From JAVBME01 sp031552765 (GTDB lineage: Bacteria; Bacillota; Negativicutes; Acidaminococcales; JAISLQ01): a DNA stretch of 64,000 nucleotides. Under the pieces are notes generated by a model. That model ran no database searches. It was not told the DNA's origin and saw nothing but the letters and a program-made list of their open reading frames with translations. The stretch covers positions 29,715 to 93,714 of the forward strand of contig JAVBME010000025.1 of assembly GCA_031552765.1 (NCBI GenBank), given 5' to 3'. Shown piece after piece: positions 53,821 to 62,620 of the stretch. A program made the translations under genes and the position numbers. How positions within the stretch are numbered: the stretch's first letter is position 1; each line of letters starts with the position of its first letter.

Positions 53821-54456
53821 CTACAACAATGGCATGCGTTTTTCCACGATCGCCCTTATCTCACTTTGTATATCGTCTATTTCCCTGGCGGCGTTTACTA
53901 CTATCATCCTGTCCGGATATTTCGCGGCCAAAGAGAGAAAACCGTTGCGGACAGTATCCTGGAAAGCCGCTCCTATTTTTTCCATGCGGTCGGCCTCGCC
54001 GCGTTTTGCCCGGCGGTTGAGCATCTCATCGAGCGGCGCGTCCAATACTATCGTCAAGTCAGGCCGCACCCCTGCCGCGGCAAAGTCGTTGATAAAAGCC
54101 AGCGTCTCTATAGGCAGGCCCCTGGCTATCCCTTGGTAAACCAGTGTAGAGTCGCTAAAACGGTCGGAAATCACCACACTGCCGTCACGTAACCCGGGCA
54201 GCACCAGTTTGTCTACGTGTTCCGCCCGCACCGCCAGATACAAAAGCGCTTCCGTGCTCGTCGCCATATCGCAAGCCGGGTCGAGCAATATTTCCCGCAC
54301 CCGCTCTCCGGCCGCAGTCCCGCCAGGTTCCCTTGTCGTAAGCGCCGTCCGCCCAATTTTTCTGAAATGTTCTGCCAAAAGGGCGATCTGGGTGGTCTTG
54401 CCCACGCCGTCCGCGCCTTCAAATGTTATAAAATAGCCTTTGGCCTTGTTACTCAT
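53821..54456 (-). CDS. tmk: Thymidylate kinase
   Basis: 211 residues from the ATG at 54456, overlapping the upstream gene by 8 bases. P-loop 'FEGADGVGKTTQIALL', DR-type 'LTTREPGGTAAGERVR', and 'VVISDRFSDSTLVYQG'. Phosphorylates dTMP. Confidence 0.96.
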   Translation of the reverse strand: MSNKAKGYFITFEGADGVGKTTQIALLAEHFRKIGRTALTTREPGGTAAGERVREILLDPACDMATSTEALLYLAVRAEHVDKLVLPGLRDGSVVISDRFSDSTLVYQGIARGLPIETLAFINDFAAAGVRPDLTIVLDAPLDEMLNRRAKRGEADRMEKIGAAFQDTVRNGFLSLAAKYPDRMIVVNAAREIDDIQSEIRAIVEKRMPLL

Positions 54457-55864
54457 TTTCCAGCACCACGCTGATATCTGAATGGCATCCGTCTTCTCCT
54501 CCGCCATTATAATCACGGCAATATCTGAGTACCGCTTCGCTTATCCGCTCTCCCGGCAAAAGTAGCGGTATCCCTGGGGGATAAAAGGTTATCTCTTCAG
54601 CAGCTATCAGCCCTTGCGCTGATGCTAGCGGCATCCGCCGCGTCTTCTTGAAAAAAGCCTGGCGCGGAGTCAAAACCGCCTCCGCTTGCGGCAACTCCGG
54701 TAGTGCTGTCAACTGAGCTGCGCCGCCAAAACTTGCGGCCAGCTTTGCCATCGCCGTAGCTGCCTGACTTACCAGTTCGTCATCATCGGCATAAGTAAGC
54801 AAAAACAGTATATTTTCCCGGTCGGCCAGCTCTACCGCGATTTTTTCCCGGCGCAGCCAGTCCGCCGCCTGCCAGCCGCTCAGGCCTAAACCCTTGACGC
54901 TGACAGTTACTTTAGTCAAATCTATGTCATGCATATTTTCTTGCAACTGTAAAACCTGCAAACCCGGGATTTCGCGCAAAGCGGCGCGGAGTTTTTCCGC
55001 CATAGCCAAAGCGTGCTCTGCCATAACAGCACCTTTTTGCGCCAGTTGGCCACAGGCGGCGTCAAGAGAAGCTAAAAGCAATTGGTTGGGGCTTGTCGTC
55101 GTAAGCATGCTCATAGCCTGCGCCACTCTTACGTGGTTCAGGCGCGCTCCTTTGGTATGTAAAAGCGAACACTGCGTAAGCGCGCCTACGATTTTATGCG
55201 TGCTTTGGGCCACAGCATCGGCGCCCACTTGCAGCGCGGAAACCGGCATCCTGCCGCAAAAACCCAGGTGTGCGCCGTGCGCCTCGTCCACCAGCAGTAA
55301 TGCGCCGTGCTCATGCGCTATATCCGCGATAGATGAAAGGTCGGCAGCTATGCCATAATAACTGGGGCTGGTCAAAAGCAGCGCCCTGATATCCGGCTGC
55401 CTGGCAAAAGCAACGGCTATTTCTTCCGGCGAAGGCTGCAACGTTATACCAAATCCTCCGTCAAGCTTAGGCCACATATACACTGGCTGGGCGCCGGAGA
55501 GAACCAGTCCGCCGCCCACAGCGCGGTGGGCGTTGCGCGGCAAAAGCAGCTTGTCGCCCGGACCAAGGGTTGCCAGTAGCATTGCGTGCAGCGCCCCGCT
55601 GGTACCGTTGACGGCAAAAAAACTCCTGTCCGCACCGTAAACCGCAGCCGCCAAATTTTGCGCAGCTAAAAGAAAGGTCTCCGGTTTATGCAGATCGTCC
55701 AGCTCTTGCATCAAGGAAACATCTACGGCGAAAGGCTCGGCAAAAAGCTCCGCCAATTCAGGCAAAATACCGCGTCCGCCTTTATGTCCCGGCGTATGAA
55801 AAGGCAGTACTTTTTCTTTACGGTAGGCCAAAAGCGCGGACAACAGCGGCAAATCGTGCTGCAA
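54449..55864 (-). CDS. yaaO: Orn/Lys/Arg decarboxylase, fold I (YaaO-like)
   Basis: 471 residues; TTG start at 55864 after GGAGG. 'LPFHTPGHKGGRGILPEL' is the family N-terminus, and the PLP lysine is in 'DAVAQSTHKIVGALTQCSLL'. Small relative to the roughly 700-residue inducible enzymes; it lacks the wing domain. Substrate (Arg, Lys or Orn) not decided by sequence. It heads the yaaO-tmk-yaaR-holB run and lies 270 bases from a second, unrelated-fold decarboxylase. Confidence 0.93.
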   Translation of the reverse strand: MQHDLPLLSALLAYRKEKVLPFHTPGHKGGRGILPELAELFAEPFAVDVSLMQELDDLHKPETFLLAAQNLAAAVYGADRSFFAVNGTSGALHAMLLATLGPGDKLLLPRNAHRAVGGGLVLSGAQPVYMWPKLDGGFGITLQPSPEEIAVAFARQPDIRALLLTSPSYYGIAADLSSIADIAHEHGALLLVDEAHGAHLGFCGRMPVSALQVGADAVAQSTHKIVGALTQCSLLHTKGARLNHVRVAQAMSMLTTTSPNQLLLASLDAACGQLAQKGAVMAEHALAMAEKLRAALREIPGLQVLQLQENMHDIDLTKVTVSVKGLGLSGWQAADWLRREKIAVELADRENILFLLTYADDDELVSQAATAMAKLAASFGGAAQLTALPELPQAEAVLTPRQAFFKKTRRMPLASAQGLIAAEEITFYPPGIPLLLPGERISEAVLRYCRDYNGGGEDGCHSDISVVLENE

Positions 55865-55910
55865 GCCAGGCCACCTCCTACCATTACATTACATATAAAT
55901 CTATTTTATT

Positions 55911-55939
55911 ATTTTAACATAGTATAAACTTTCTAACAA
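55911..55939 (-). promoter_or_regulatory. Promoter of the yaaO operon
   Basis: TTGTTA, 17 bases, TAAAAT preceded by TGT on the minus strand, about 45 bases before the TTG start. Confidence 0.7.
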
Positions 55940-56070
55940 CGAGCAGGATTTTTATTTTACCTCATAAAACAAAGGTTGTAGAAAAGTTTGCAAAAAGTAA
56001 AATGCCCGTACAACCATGTCTAATCCTAAAACAGGAATGCAAAAGCATTCCTAAAGGGACACCCGAAGGG

Positions 56071-56117
56071 TGAAAAACAAACACAGTGCGGGAGTATCCT
56101 CATACCGCACTGTGTTT
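56071..56117 (-). terminator. Terminator of the fold-III decarboxylase gene
   Basis: AAACACAGTGCGG pairs with CCGCACTGTGTTT, with an inner GTAT/ATAC pair, and is followed by TGTTTTTC on the minus strand. Two further hairpins (CACCC/GGGTG and AGGAATGC/GCATTCCT) follow at 56034-56070. Confidence 0.85.
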
Positions 56118-56134
56118 TAAAAACTTTATTTTTT

Positions 56135-57310
56135 CTATACGGCCGGAGCAAAACAAAATTCAGACAAACCCAAGCTGTCGCGCGCCTCTTCCCACACAAC
56201 CGTTTTGGCCTTGGAAAAACCGTTGAATGTAGTGGCGGAAGCCGAGGAATAGGCTCCGCAGGCCGGCACCAGCAAAAGATCATCCATCGCCAGGGGCACG
56301 GTCATGCGTTCACAGCATATGACATCCAAAGAGTCGCAGCTGGGGCCGGCAAAAGTCGCCGGTATTTCATAGCCTTCTTTAAAACTTATCAAATCGTAAT
56401 CCCAATGGTCGAACAAAACGCCGGAAAAGGTGCCGTAAACGCCTTCATCCAAAAAGTACCAAGCCTGGCCGTTACGTTCGGTAACGCCGATGACCTTTGT
56501 TATCATATTGACAGCAGTCGCGCAAATAAAACGCCCCGGTTCAGACCAAATCTCCGTTTCCGGGAAAAGTTCCTCGATTTTATCATTTATTTCTTTAAGC
56601 ATGCCGCCGGCATCCACATCTTCCACCATGCTGGGTACCGGATAGCCGCCGCCGATATCCAAAACCCGCAGGTCATAACCGGCAGTACGCGCCTGGTCAA
56701 ACAATTCGCGGCATTTATCAAGCGCACGGATATATGGGTCGGCAGAAGTCGTCTGGCTGCCGACATGAAAACACAGGCCTATAGGATTGAGTCCGACATC
56801 GCCGGCCAATTTCAAAAGCGAGACGGCTTCGGCAGGCGCCGTGCCAAATTTTTTGTTCAGATCGACCAAAGCGCCGGTATTATCTATGCGTACCCGCAAA
56901 AGCACCGAGGCGCCAGGGCAGGATTGGGCAATTTTAGTAAGTTCGCTGGCGCTGTCAAAAGTAAAGCGATTTACGCCGGCTTCCCGGCAGGCATCCAGCC
57001 CTGCCGCTGTTTTGAACGGATTGGCATACAACAGGCGCGATCCCTCTATGCCCATTGCGCTCAAATCTCTTATTTCACCATCTGAGGCAACATCAAAACT
57101 GCCGCCCAGATCAGCTACTTTCCGGACGATACGCTCGTCAGGATTAGCTTTTACCGCATAATGCACTTTTACACGGGGCATGTGTTGCTTCAAAAAATTA
57201 TAGTTGTTTTCTATCTGTTCAAGTGATAAAACAAGCAACGGAGTGCCGTAGGCGTCCGCTAATTGATCTACTGCACTTTTTGACAAACGAAAATAACCAG
57301 TGTTTTTCAT
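56135..57310 (-). CDS. ldc: Lysine/ornithine decarboxylase, fold III (Selenomonas type)
   Basis: 391 residues from the ATG at 57310 (GGGGAG upstream), matching the Selenomonas enzyme in size. PLP Lys in 'KVHYAVKANPDERIV' near 47, 'GSFDVASDGEI', 'DIGGGYPVPSM' and catalytic Cys in 'AGPSCDSLDVICCE' near 330. Alanine-racemase fold, eukaryotic-ODC-like. In Selenomonas it makes cadaverine and putrescine that are attached to peptidoglycan and help hold the outer membrane. Lys versus Orn preference cannot be read here. Confidence 0.92.
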   Translation of the reverse strand: MKNTGYFRLSKSAVDQLADAYGTPLLVLSLEQIENNYNFLKQHMPRVKVHYAVKANPDERIVRKVADLGGSFDVASDGEIRDLSAMGIEGSRLLYANPFKTAAGLDACREAGVNRFTFDSASELTKIAQSCPGASVLLRVRIDNTGALVDLNKKFGTAPAEAVSLLKLAGDVGLNPIGLCFHVGSQTTSADPYIRALDKCRELFDQARTAGYDLRVLDIGGGYPVPSMVEDVDAGGMLKEINDKIEELFPETEIWSEPGRFICATAVNMITKVIGVTERNGQAWYFLDEGVYGTFSGVLFDHWDYDLISFKEGYEIPATFAGPSCDSLDVICCERMTVPLAMDDLLLVPACGAYSSASATTFNGFSKAKTVVWEEARDSLGLSEFCFAPAV

Positions 57311-57367
57311 GTCCACTCTCCCCTTGTTCAAGCTTGCTGTTTAGCAACATTTACCCTAGTGTTTAAT

Positions 57368-57396
57368 ATTATATAGAATTTTAACACAAAACACAA
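57368..57396 (-). promoter_or_regulatory. Promoter of ldc
   Basis: TTGTGT, 17 bases, TATAAT on the minus strand; start about 50 bases before the ATG. The remaining gap to ilvB (57397-57487) is AT-rich and holds nothing else I recognise. Confidence 0.75.
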
Positions 57397-57487
57397 AAAG
57401 TGCAATAGTTTTTGCAAAAAAATTTTTTCACCAATTTCCCCAGGTGTTTACTAGGCAAATAGAGTTTTAACACAGCCTTTTTTCGAG

Positions 57488-57523
57488 ATAAAACCGGCGG
57501 CAAATTTTTGCCGCCGGTTTTTT
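57488..57523 (-). terminator. Terminator of ilvB
   Basis: AAACCGGCGGCAAA pairs with TTTGCCGCCGGTTT-type arm and a T-run on the minus strand, 14 bases after the ilvB stop. Confidence 0.9.
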
Positions 57524-57536
57524 GGATTTTCATGAT

Positions 57537-59195
57537 TTAACTTCCTACATTGACAAACTCATTTATCGGCGAGCCGGGGGCGACCATCGGATCGACCATC
57601 TCTTCACTAGGTATAGTAACTTCTATAAGATAAGGCGCGTTTTTTTGCTTGGCCCGGGCGAGAGCGGCCAAAAACTCCGCTTTGGTCTCGGTTTTTTCCG
57701 CTTCGGCGCCGCATGAGCGGGCAAATTTTACGAAATCGAAGGACGGCAAAATCGTCGAAGAATAACGTTTGTCAAAAAACAGGTGCTGCCACTGTTTTAC
57801 CATCCCCAAAGCCTGGTTGTTCAAAATTATATTTATCATGGGCAGTTTTTCAGTAACTGCAGTGAATAACTCCATCCCGGTCATTTTAAAGCCACCGTCG
57901 CCTGCTATTTGAATAATCCTCGCCTCAGGCCTGGCCAGTTTAGCGCCAAGCGCCGCCGGCATAGAAAAACCCATAGTGCCGCAACCGCCTGATGTGAGAT
58001 GGGTGCGCGGCTGGCGTACGCACAGATTCTGCGCCGCCCACATCTGATTCTGTCCTACGTCGGTAACGAAAATAGCATCCTCATCGGCAAAAACGCTGGA
58101 AATGGTTTTCATCAGCCAGGGCGGGGTCAGGCGTTCTTCTTCGACAGTACATTTTTCCGCCTGCCAGTTTCTTATTTGTTTCCACCACGCTGATATTTCA
58201 AGTCTGCCCGCTTTGCCGGCAAAAACCGCCAGCGAATCGGTGAGGTGACCCATTATCGGCAGCGCCACCGCCACATTTTTCCCTACTTCCGAAGGGTCTA
58301 TGTCAAACTGTATTATCTTTTTCTGCAAGGAATATTTGTCCCGGTCTCCGGTCACACGCTCACTAAAACGGCTGCCCACTACCAGCATCAAATCGGCGTT
58401 GCTTATCGCCAGGTTGGCGGCTTTTTGCCCGTGCATGCCGCTCATGCCCAAAAACTGCTCGTGGTCGCCGGGAAAAGCTCCTAAGCCCATAAGAGTACTT
58501 ACTACCGGCAACCCGGTCTTGTTCGCCAATTCCCTGAAGGCCGGCACACAATCGGCCTGTATCGCCCCGCCGCCTACCAATAATACCGGCCGTTTGGCTT
58601 CTTCCAACAGTTTTAGCGCCAATACAAGATCGTCCTGTGCCATTTCGGCCTCTTCTTCGCAGACAACGCGTTCTGGCGCATCATACCAGTCCACCATAGC
58701 GTTTTGGATATTGCTTGGTATATCTATGAGCACAGGGCCATTACGCCCGCTGCGGGCCACGCAAAAAGCTTCGCGCAGGCTGGCGATAAGGTCCTCCGCT
58801 CGAGTAACGAGCATGTTATATTTAGTTATAGCCAAAGAAACGCTGACTATATCCACTTCCTGAAAGGCGTCGCGCCCTATGTGCTGTGTAGCGACCTGGC
58901 CGCAAATAGCGACCAGCGGTATCGAGTCAAGATAAGCGGTGGCCAGGCCGGTTACGATATTTGTCGCGCCGGGGCCGGAGGTAGCAATACATACTCCTAC
59001 CTTGCCGCTGGCCCGGGCATAACCGTCCGCCGCATGGACAGCGCCCTGCTCGTGTACTGTCAAAATATTTTTCAGCGGCGCATCGTAAAGCGCGTTATAA
59101 AGGGGTATGACCTGGCCGCCGGGATAACCGAAGACCGTATCCACTCCTTCTTCCTCAAGCACCTTTACTATCGCCTGCGCTCCTGTAATTTGCAT
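57537..59195 (-). CDS. ilvB: Acetolactate synthase large subunit
   Basis: 552 residues. ThDP Glu in 'LTVHEQGAVHAADGYARAS' near 48, 'GYPGGQVIPLYNAL', and C-terminal 'GDGGFKMTGMEL' with 'NNQALGMVKQWQ'. Condenses pyruvate in Val/Leu/Ile synthesis. Follows the small subunit by 13 bases. No ilvC or ilvD is in the window. Confidence 0.95.
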   Translation of the reverse strand: MQITGAQAIVKVLEEEGVDTVFGYPGGQVIPLYNALYDAPLKNILTVHEQGAVHAADGYARASGKVGVCIATSGPGATNIVTGLATAYLDSIPLVAICGQVATQHIGRDAFQEVDIVSVSLAITKYNMLVTRAEDLIASLREAFCVARSGRNGPVLIDIPSNIQNAMVDWYDAPERVVCEEEAEMAQDDLVLALKLLEEAKRPVLLVGGGAIQADCVPAFRELANKTGLPVVSTLMGLGAFPGDHEQFLGMSGMHGQKAANLAISNADLMLVVGSRFSERVTGDRDKYSLQKKIIQFDIDPSEVGKNVAVALPIMGHLTDSLAVFAGKAGRLEISAWWKQIRNWQAEKCTVEEERLTPPWLMKTISSVFADEDAIFVTDVGQNQMWAAQNLCVRQPRTHLTSGGCGTMGFSMPAALGAKLARPEARIIQIAGDGGFKMTGMELFTAVTEKLPMINIILNNQALGMVKQWQHLFFDKRYSSTILPSFDFVKFARSCGAEAEKTETKAEFLAALARAKQKNAPYLIEVTIPSEEMVDPMVAPGSPINEFVNVGS

Positions 59196-59208
59196 CTTTT
59201 ATTCTCCT

Positions 59209-59457
59209 TCACCCGGCCGCCTGGGCGGCGTCAAGCACATCCACGCTGGCTACGCAGACCTGTTTTTGCAGCAAACGTACCAGTTGCAGCGGAACATCCA
59301 AAGAATTTAGCGCCAGCAAAACTTCCAAAGAACTCCCGCCGCCCACCGGCTGCATGGAAAGTTTGCGCAACTCCAGGCCCTGACGGGTCACCACACGCAA
59401 AATACGCGGCAATGCAGTCGCTTCGTTCCTCATAACTATTTTTAACGTTCCTTCCAT
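59209..59457 (-). CDS. ilvN: Acetolactate synthase small (regulatory) subunit, single ACT
   Basis: 82 residues from the ATG at 59457 (AAGGAG upstream); the frame upstream to 59568 overlaps the T-box and is not coding. One ACT domain ('TLKIVMRNEATALPRILRVV'). Similar in size to IlvM/short IlvN, so feedback behaviour may differ from long forms. Precedes ilvB, the reverse of the usual ilvBN order. Confidence 0.88.
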   Translation of the reverse strand: MEGTLKIVMRNEATALPRILRVVTRQGLELRKLSMQPVGGGSSLEVLLALNSLDVPLQLVRLLQKQVCVASVDVLDAAQAAG

Positions 59458-59489
59458 AACAATCCGCTCCTTAAAATCATAGATCCATA

Positions 59490-59751
59490 ATAAAAAGCCC
59501 CTGCCCGTTTTACGGACAGGGGCGCTATAGCGCGGTACCACCCTGGTTTTTCTCTTACCTCCGGTCAAACAACCGGCGCCCGGGTAACGTCCGGGGGACG
59601 CATGCCATTACTCAGCCTAAACCTTTCACAGACGGGTTCATGGGTGATCTAATCAGTTGCTTTGCACACCGGCTCCCAGCTTACCCGGCTCTCTTGGCTG
59701 CAAAGTAAAACCTTTATTCCCAATCATCACTTTTAAAAAACATATAAAATT
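59490..59751 (-). ncRNA. T-box leader of the ilv operon
   Basis: The minus strand carries the T-box AGGGTGGTACCGCG (59531-59544), an upstream AGAGAGCCGG Stem I apex motif, a Stem III CCGG-TTGTTTGA-CCGG and a terminator GCCCCTG...CAGGGGC with T-run (59492-59523). Uncharged tRNA should stabilise the antiterminator. The Stem I specifier lies near 59660-59680, where CTG (Leu), ATT and ATC (Ile) triplets occur; I cannot assign it. This leader fills most of the 386-base gap between ilvN and pdxK. Confidence 0.93.
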
Positions 59752-59757
59752 ACTAAT

Positions 59758-59786
59758 ATTATCCCATTGTCAGTCAATTATGTCAA
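59758..59786 (-). promoter_or_regulatory. Promoter of the T-box/ilv operon
   Basis: TTGACA, 17 bases, GATAAT preceded by TGG on the minus strand, just before the T-box leader. Confidence 0.8.
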
Positions 59787-59843
59787 TAGGTGAAAACCAT
59801 TTGCTTTTTTTCGTTAAAACTGTCAAGACGGCAAAAGTTTTGC

Positions 59844-60653
59844 TCATCTCCTGCGGGCGGCATGATCAAGCGGCCCGACAAATTTATTTAGCGGGAAGGA
59901 ACCTTTTATAGCAGTGGTGATAAAGGTCTTTGCTTCCTGCACCGAATCCGTCGCAGTCTTCCCCCAGGCCAACCCGGCCGCTATCGCCGCCGAATAGCTG
60001 CAGCCGGCGCCATGCGTCCAACTGGAGTTTATTTTCTCGCCTTCCAGTACGGTGAAATCACGCCCGTCATACAAAACATCTATAGCGAAAGGAGTATCAA
60101 GCTTGGCGCCGCCTTTAGCCAATACAAACTCGACGCCGAGGCTGTGTATGCGTTTAGCCGCTTCCTTAAGGCCGTCGACACTGGTTATATTGCCCAGGCC
60201 GCTTAAATAACCTGCTTCGTACAGATTTGGCGTCACTACTTTAGCCAGCGGCAGTAAAGTTTCTTTCAAATGATCTACCGTACCGGGATTGAGCACGTCG
60301 TCCGCCCCTTTGCAAACCATGACCGGATCGACGACCAGATTTTTTATCTTATATTTTTTCACATAATCCGCACCCAGGTCGATTATCTCCACAGTACCGA
60401 GCATGCCTGTTTTCATAGCGTCTACGCCTATGCCTTCAAGGATTGTATCCATCTGTTCTGCTATAACAGGCAAGTTGATGGGATGCACCCCGTGCGCCCA
60501 GTCTTGGGGATGCATAGTCACAATAACCGTAACTGCGGCCATTCCGTATACGCCAAACTCCTGAAATGTCTTCAAATCCGCTTCCAGGCCTGCGCCGCCG
60601 CTGGCATCAGAACCAGCAAGGGTCAACGCTTTTGGTATTTTTACAGTGTTCAT
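59844..60653 (-). CDS. pdxK: Pyridoxine/hydroxymethylpyrimidine kinase (PdxK/ThiD family)
   Basis: 269 residues from the ATG at 60653 (GGAGG upstream). 'LTLAGSDASGGAGLEADLKT', 'VDAMKTGMLGTVEII', 'VVDPVMVCKGADDVL' and anion hole/catalytic 'SSWTHGAGCSYSAAIAAGLA'. The C-terminal 'FITTAIKGSFPLNKFVGP' is closer to Bacillus PdxK than to ThiD as I recall them, so pyridoxal/pyridoxine kinase is favoured; HMP kinase is also possible. Confidence 0.85.
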   Translation of the reverse strand: MNTVKIPKALTLAGSDASGGAGLEADLKTFQEFGVYGMAAVTVIVTMHPQDWAHGVHPINLPVIAEQMDTILEGIGVDAMKTGMLGTVEIIDLGADYVKKYKIKNLVVDPVMVCKGADDVLNPGTVDHLKETLLPLAKVVTPNLYEAGYLSGLGNITSVDGLKEAAKRIHSLGVEFVLAKGGAKLDTPFAIDVLYDGRDFTVLEGEKINSSWTHGAGCSYSAAIAAGLAWGKTATDSVQEAKTFITTAIKGSFPLNKFVGPLDHAARRR

Positions 60654-60695
60654 TTTCCCAACCTCCAAACAAGGTAAAAAGCTTTATTATCAATA

Positions 60696-60724
60696 AAAAT
60701 AACATATCCTGTCTTTCCGGTCAA
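60696..60724 (-). promoter_or_regulatory. Promoter of pdxK
   Basis: TTGACC, 17 bases, TATTTT with TGT before the -10 on the minus strand. I see no convincing plus-strand promoter for the divergent amidohydrolase gene in the same gap. Confidence 0.55.
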
Positions 60725-60821
60725 ATAACTAAAAGGAAAAGTTACCATCATCCCCGAATATACATCCAGGGAAATATCTGTTGTTTCACGTAAAACATAT
60801 TTGTTACACAAGGAGGAAAGC

Positions 60822-62138
60822 ATGCTGAACAAATTTTGGCAAGAGGCCCAACAAATAAAAGAAGAAATAGTATCTTTACGGCGTGATTTTCACAAATACG
60901 CCGAGCCGGCCTGGACGGAATACCGTACCGCCGGTATTGCGGTAAAATATCTGCAAACATTAGGCTTTGAAGTATTTTATGGCAATGACGCCCTGACCCC
61001 GGAAGATATGGTAGGCTTGCCCACAGCCGACATCTTGCGCGCTTCGGAAGAACGCGCCCTGCGGGAAGGAGCGGACAAAGATCTCCTTGAAAAAATGCGC
61101 GGCGGTAAAACGGCCGTAGTCGCCGTCATGCGCTTTGACAAACCGGGCGCTACCGTAGGCCTGCGCTTTGATATGGACGCCAATAACATCAGCGAAACAG
61201 ATGCGGCCCAGCATTTTCCCAACCGGGAACATTTCTCCTCTATCCACGAGGGGGCCATGCATGCCTGCGGCCATGACGCCCATACCGCCATGGGTCTGAT
61301 CATCGCCAAACTTATCGCTAAACATCAAAATGAGCTGTCCGGTACGATAAAACTGTTTTTCCAACCGGCGGAAGAAGGAATTTGCGGCGCCCGCGCCATG
61401 GTAGCGAAAGGAATCGCCGACGATGTAGACTGGTTTATCGGCATGCACATCGGCGCCACTGCCAGACAGGGCGAATTTGTAGCCATGGCCAACCATTTCA
61501 TGGCCACCAGCAAGTTTGACGCTTTGTTTACCGGCACAGCCAGCCACGCTGGCGGCGCGCCGGAAAAAGGGCGCAGCGCTGTTTTGGCGGCGGCGCAGGC
61601 TACTGTGGCGCTACACGCCATCCCCCGGCACAGCAAAGGCTCTTCCCGCGTCAATGTCGGCGTATTCCACGGCGGCAGCGCGCGCAACATTATTGCCCAG
61701 CAAGCGCTCCTGCAACTGGAAACACGTGGCGAAACAACGGACATTGACGCCTTTATGGCCGAAGAGGCCTTGCGCATACTGCGTGGTACGGCGGCGGCCT
61801 ACGGCGTAGAAGTCAAAATAACCGCTATGGGGTCGGCGCCGTCTTATGAGCCGGACCACGATATGGCGCAAGAGGCGGCCAGTATAGTCAAAGAGCATTG
61901 CCAGTTCGAGCAGGTGACCTATACTGCCCCGCTGGGCGGCAGCGAAGACTGTACCTATTTCATGCAAAGGGTGCAGCAAAAGGGCGGGCATGCCATATAC
62001 GCGCTGTTAGGCACCAATCTGGCTGCCGGACACCACAACGGCTGTTTCGACATTGATGAAAACGACCTGCCCAAAGGCGTCGCCGTATTGACTATCCTGG
62101 CCGCGCACTTTCTCGGGAGGATCCCATGCGGGAAGTAA
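60822..62138 (+). CDS. M20-family amidohydrolase, AbgA-like
   Basis: 438 residues from the ATG at 60822 (AAGGAGGAAA upstream). Metal ligands in 'MHACGHDAHTAMGL' near 145, 'FFQPAEEGICGAR' near 182 and 'PLGGSEDCTYFMQ' near 370; 'GTASHAGGAPEKGRSAVLAA' is the dimer/lid His region. The inserted 'LTPEDMVGLPTADILRASEE' region resembles AbgA (p-aminobenzoyl-glutamate hydrolase subunit A). Substrate is an inference; other acyl-amino-acid hydrolases are possible. Overlaps the GNAT gene by 13 bases. Confidence 0.88.
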   Translation: MLNKFWQEAQQIKEEIVSLRRDFHKYAEPAWTEYRTAGIAVKYLQTLGFEVFYGNDALTPEDMVGLPTADILRASEERALREGADKDLLEKMRGGKTAVVAVMRFDKPGATVGLRFDMDANNISETDAAQHFPNREHFSSIHEGAMHACGHDAHTAMGLIIAKLIAKHQNELSGTIKLFFQPAEEGICGARAMVAKGIADDVDWFIGMHIGATARQGEFVAMANHFMATSKFDALFTGTASHAGGAPEKGRSAVLAAAQATVALHAIPRHSKGSSRVNVGVFHGGSARNIIAQQALLQLETRGETTDIDAFMAEEALRILRGTAAAYGVEVKITAMGSAPSYEPDHDMAQEAASIVKEHCQFEQVTYTAPLGGSEDCTYFMQRVQQKGGHAIYALLGTNLAAGHHNGCFDIDENDLPKGVAVLTILAAHFLGRIPCGK

Positions 62139-62596
62139 CCATAAGGCTTGCGGGGCTGGATGATATTCAAGTAATATCCGACCTTTGCCGGCAGTTGTTT
62201 ACCGAAATGGCCACTCTGCAGCCTGATAACTTTATCTCCGCCCGCCCGGCAGCTGAAGAATTGGAAAAATTCATCACCGGCGAACAATCTGCCGTATTTC
62301 TCGCTGAAAGCAACGGGCTTAAGATTGGCGCGGCTATAGTCTTGGAGCAGCATACCCCGCCTTATCCAATGCTTGCGCAAAGAAAATTCGCCTTTTTAAT
62401 AGACTTAGTCGTAGACCAGGCGCACCGCAGGCAAGGAATCGGCCAGCAGCTTTTAAGCCGAGCGAAAGAGTGGGCCAAAGAGCGCGGCCTTTCCTACCTA
62501 ACGCTTAACGTTCTGCCGGAAAATGCCGCTGCTATAGCACTTTATGCACGAGAAGGCTTTTTCGTGCAACAACATACTATGCATCACCGTATGTAA
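62126..62596 (+). CDS. GNAT-family N-acetyltransferase
   Basis: 156 residues; ATG at 62126 after GGGAGGATCCC. Acetyl-CoA motif 'VVDQAHRRQGIGQQLLSRAKEW' near residue 93 and 'NAAAIALYAREGFF' at the C-terminus. Substrate unknown. Coupled to the amidohydrolase by overlap, suggesting a joint role in processing N-acyl or amino compounds. Confidence 0.92.
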   Translation: MREVTIRLAGLDDIQVISDLCRQLFTEMATLQPDNFISARPAAEELEKFITGEQSAVFLAESNGLKIGAAIVLEQHTPPYPMLAQRKFAFLIDLVVDQAHRRQGIGQQLLSRAKEWAKERGLSYLTLNVLPENAAAIALYAREGFFVQQHTMHHRM

Positions 62597-62620
62597 GAGC
62601 AATAAACAAACCGCTGTAAA

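Noticed and set aside
59457..59568. N-terminal extension of the IlvN-like protein
   Set aside because: The extra codons are the T-box and terminator sequence; the ATG at 59457 has the ribosome site.
60960..61547. Long minus-strand frame inside the amidohydrolase gene
   Set aside because: Antisense shadow of a well-supported M20 gene with intact motifs on plus.
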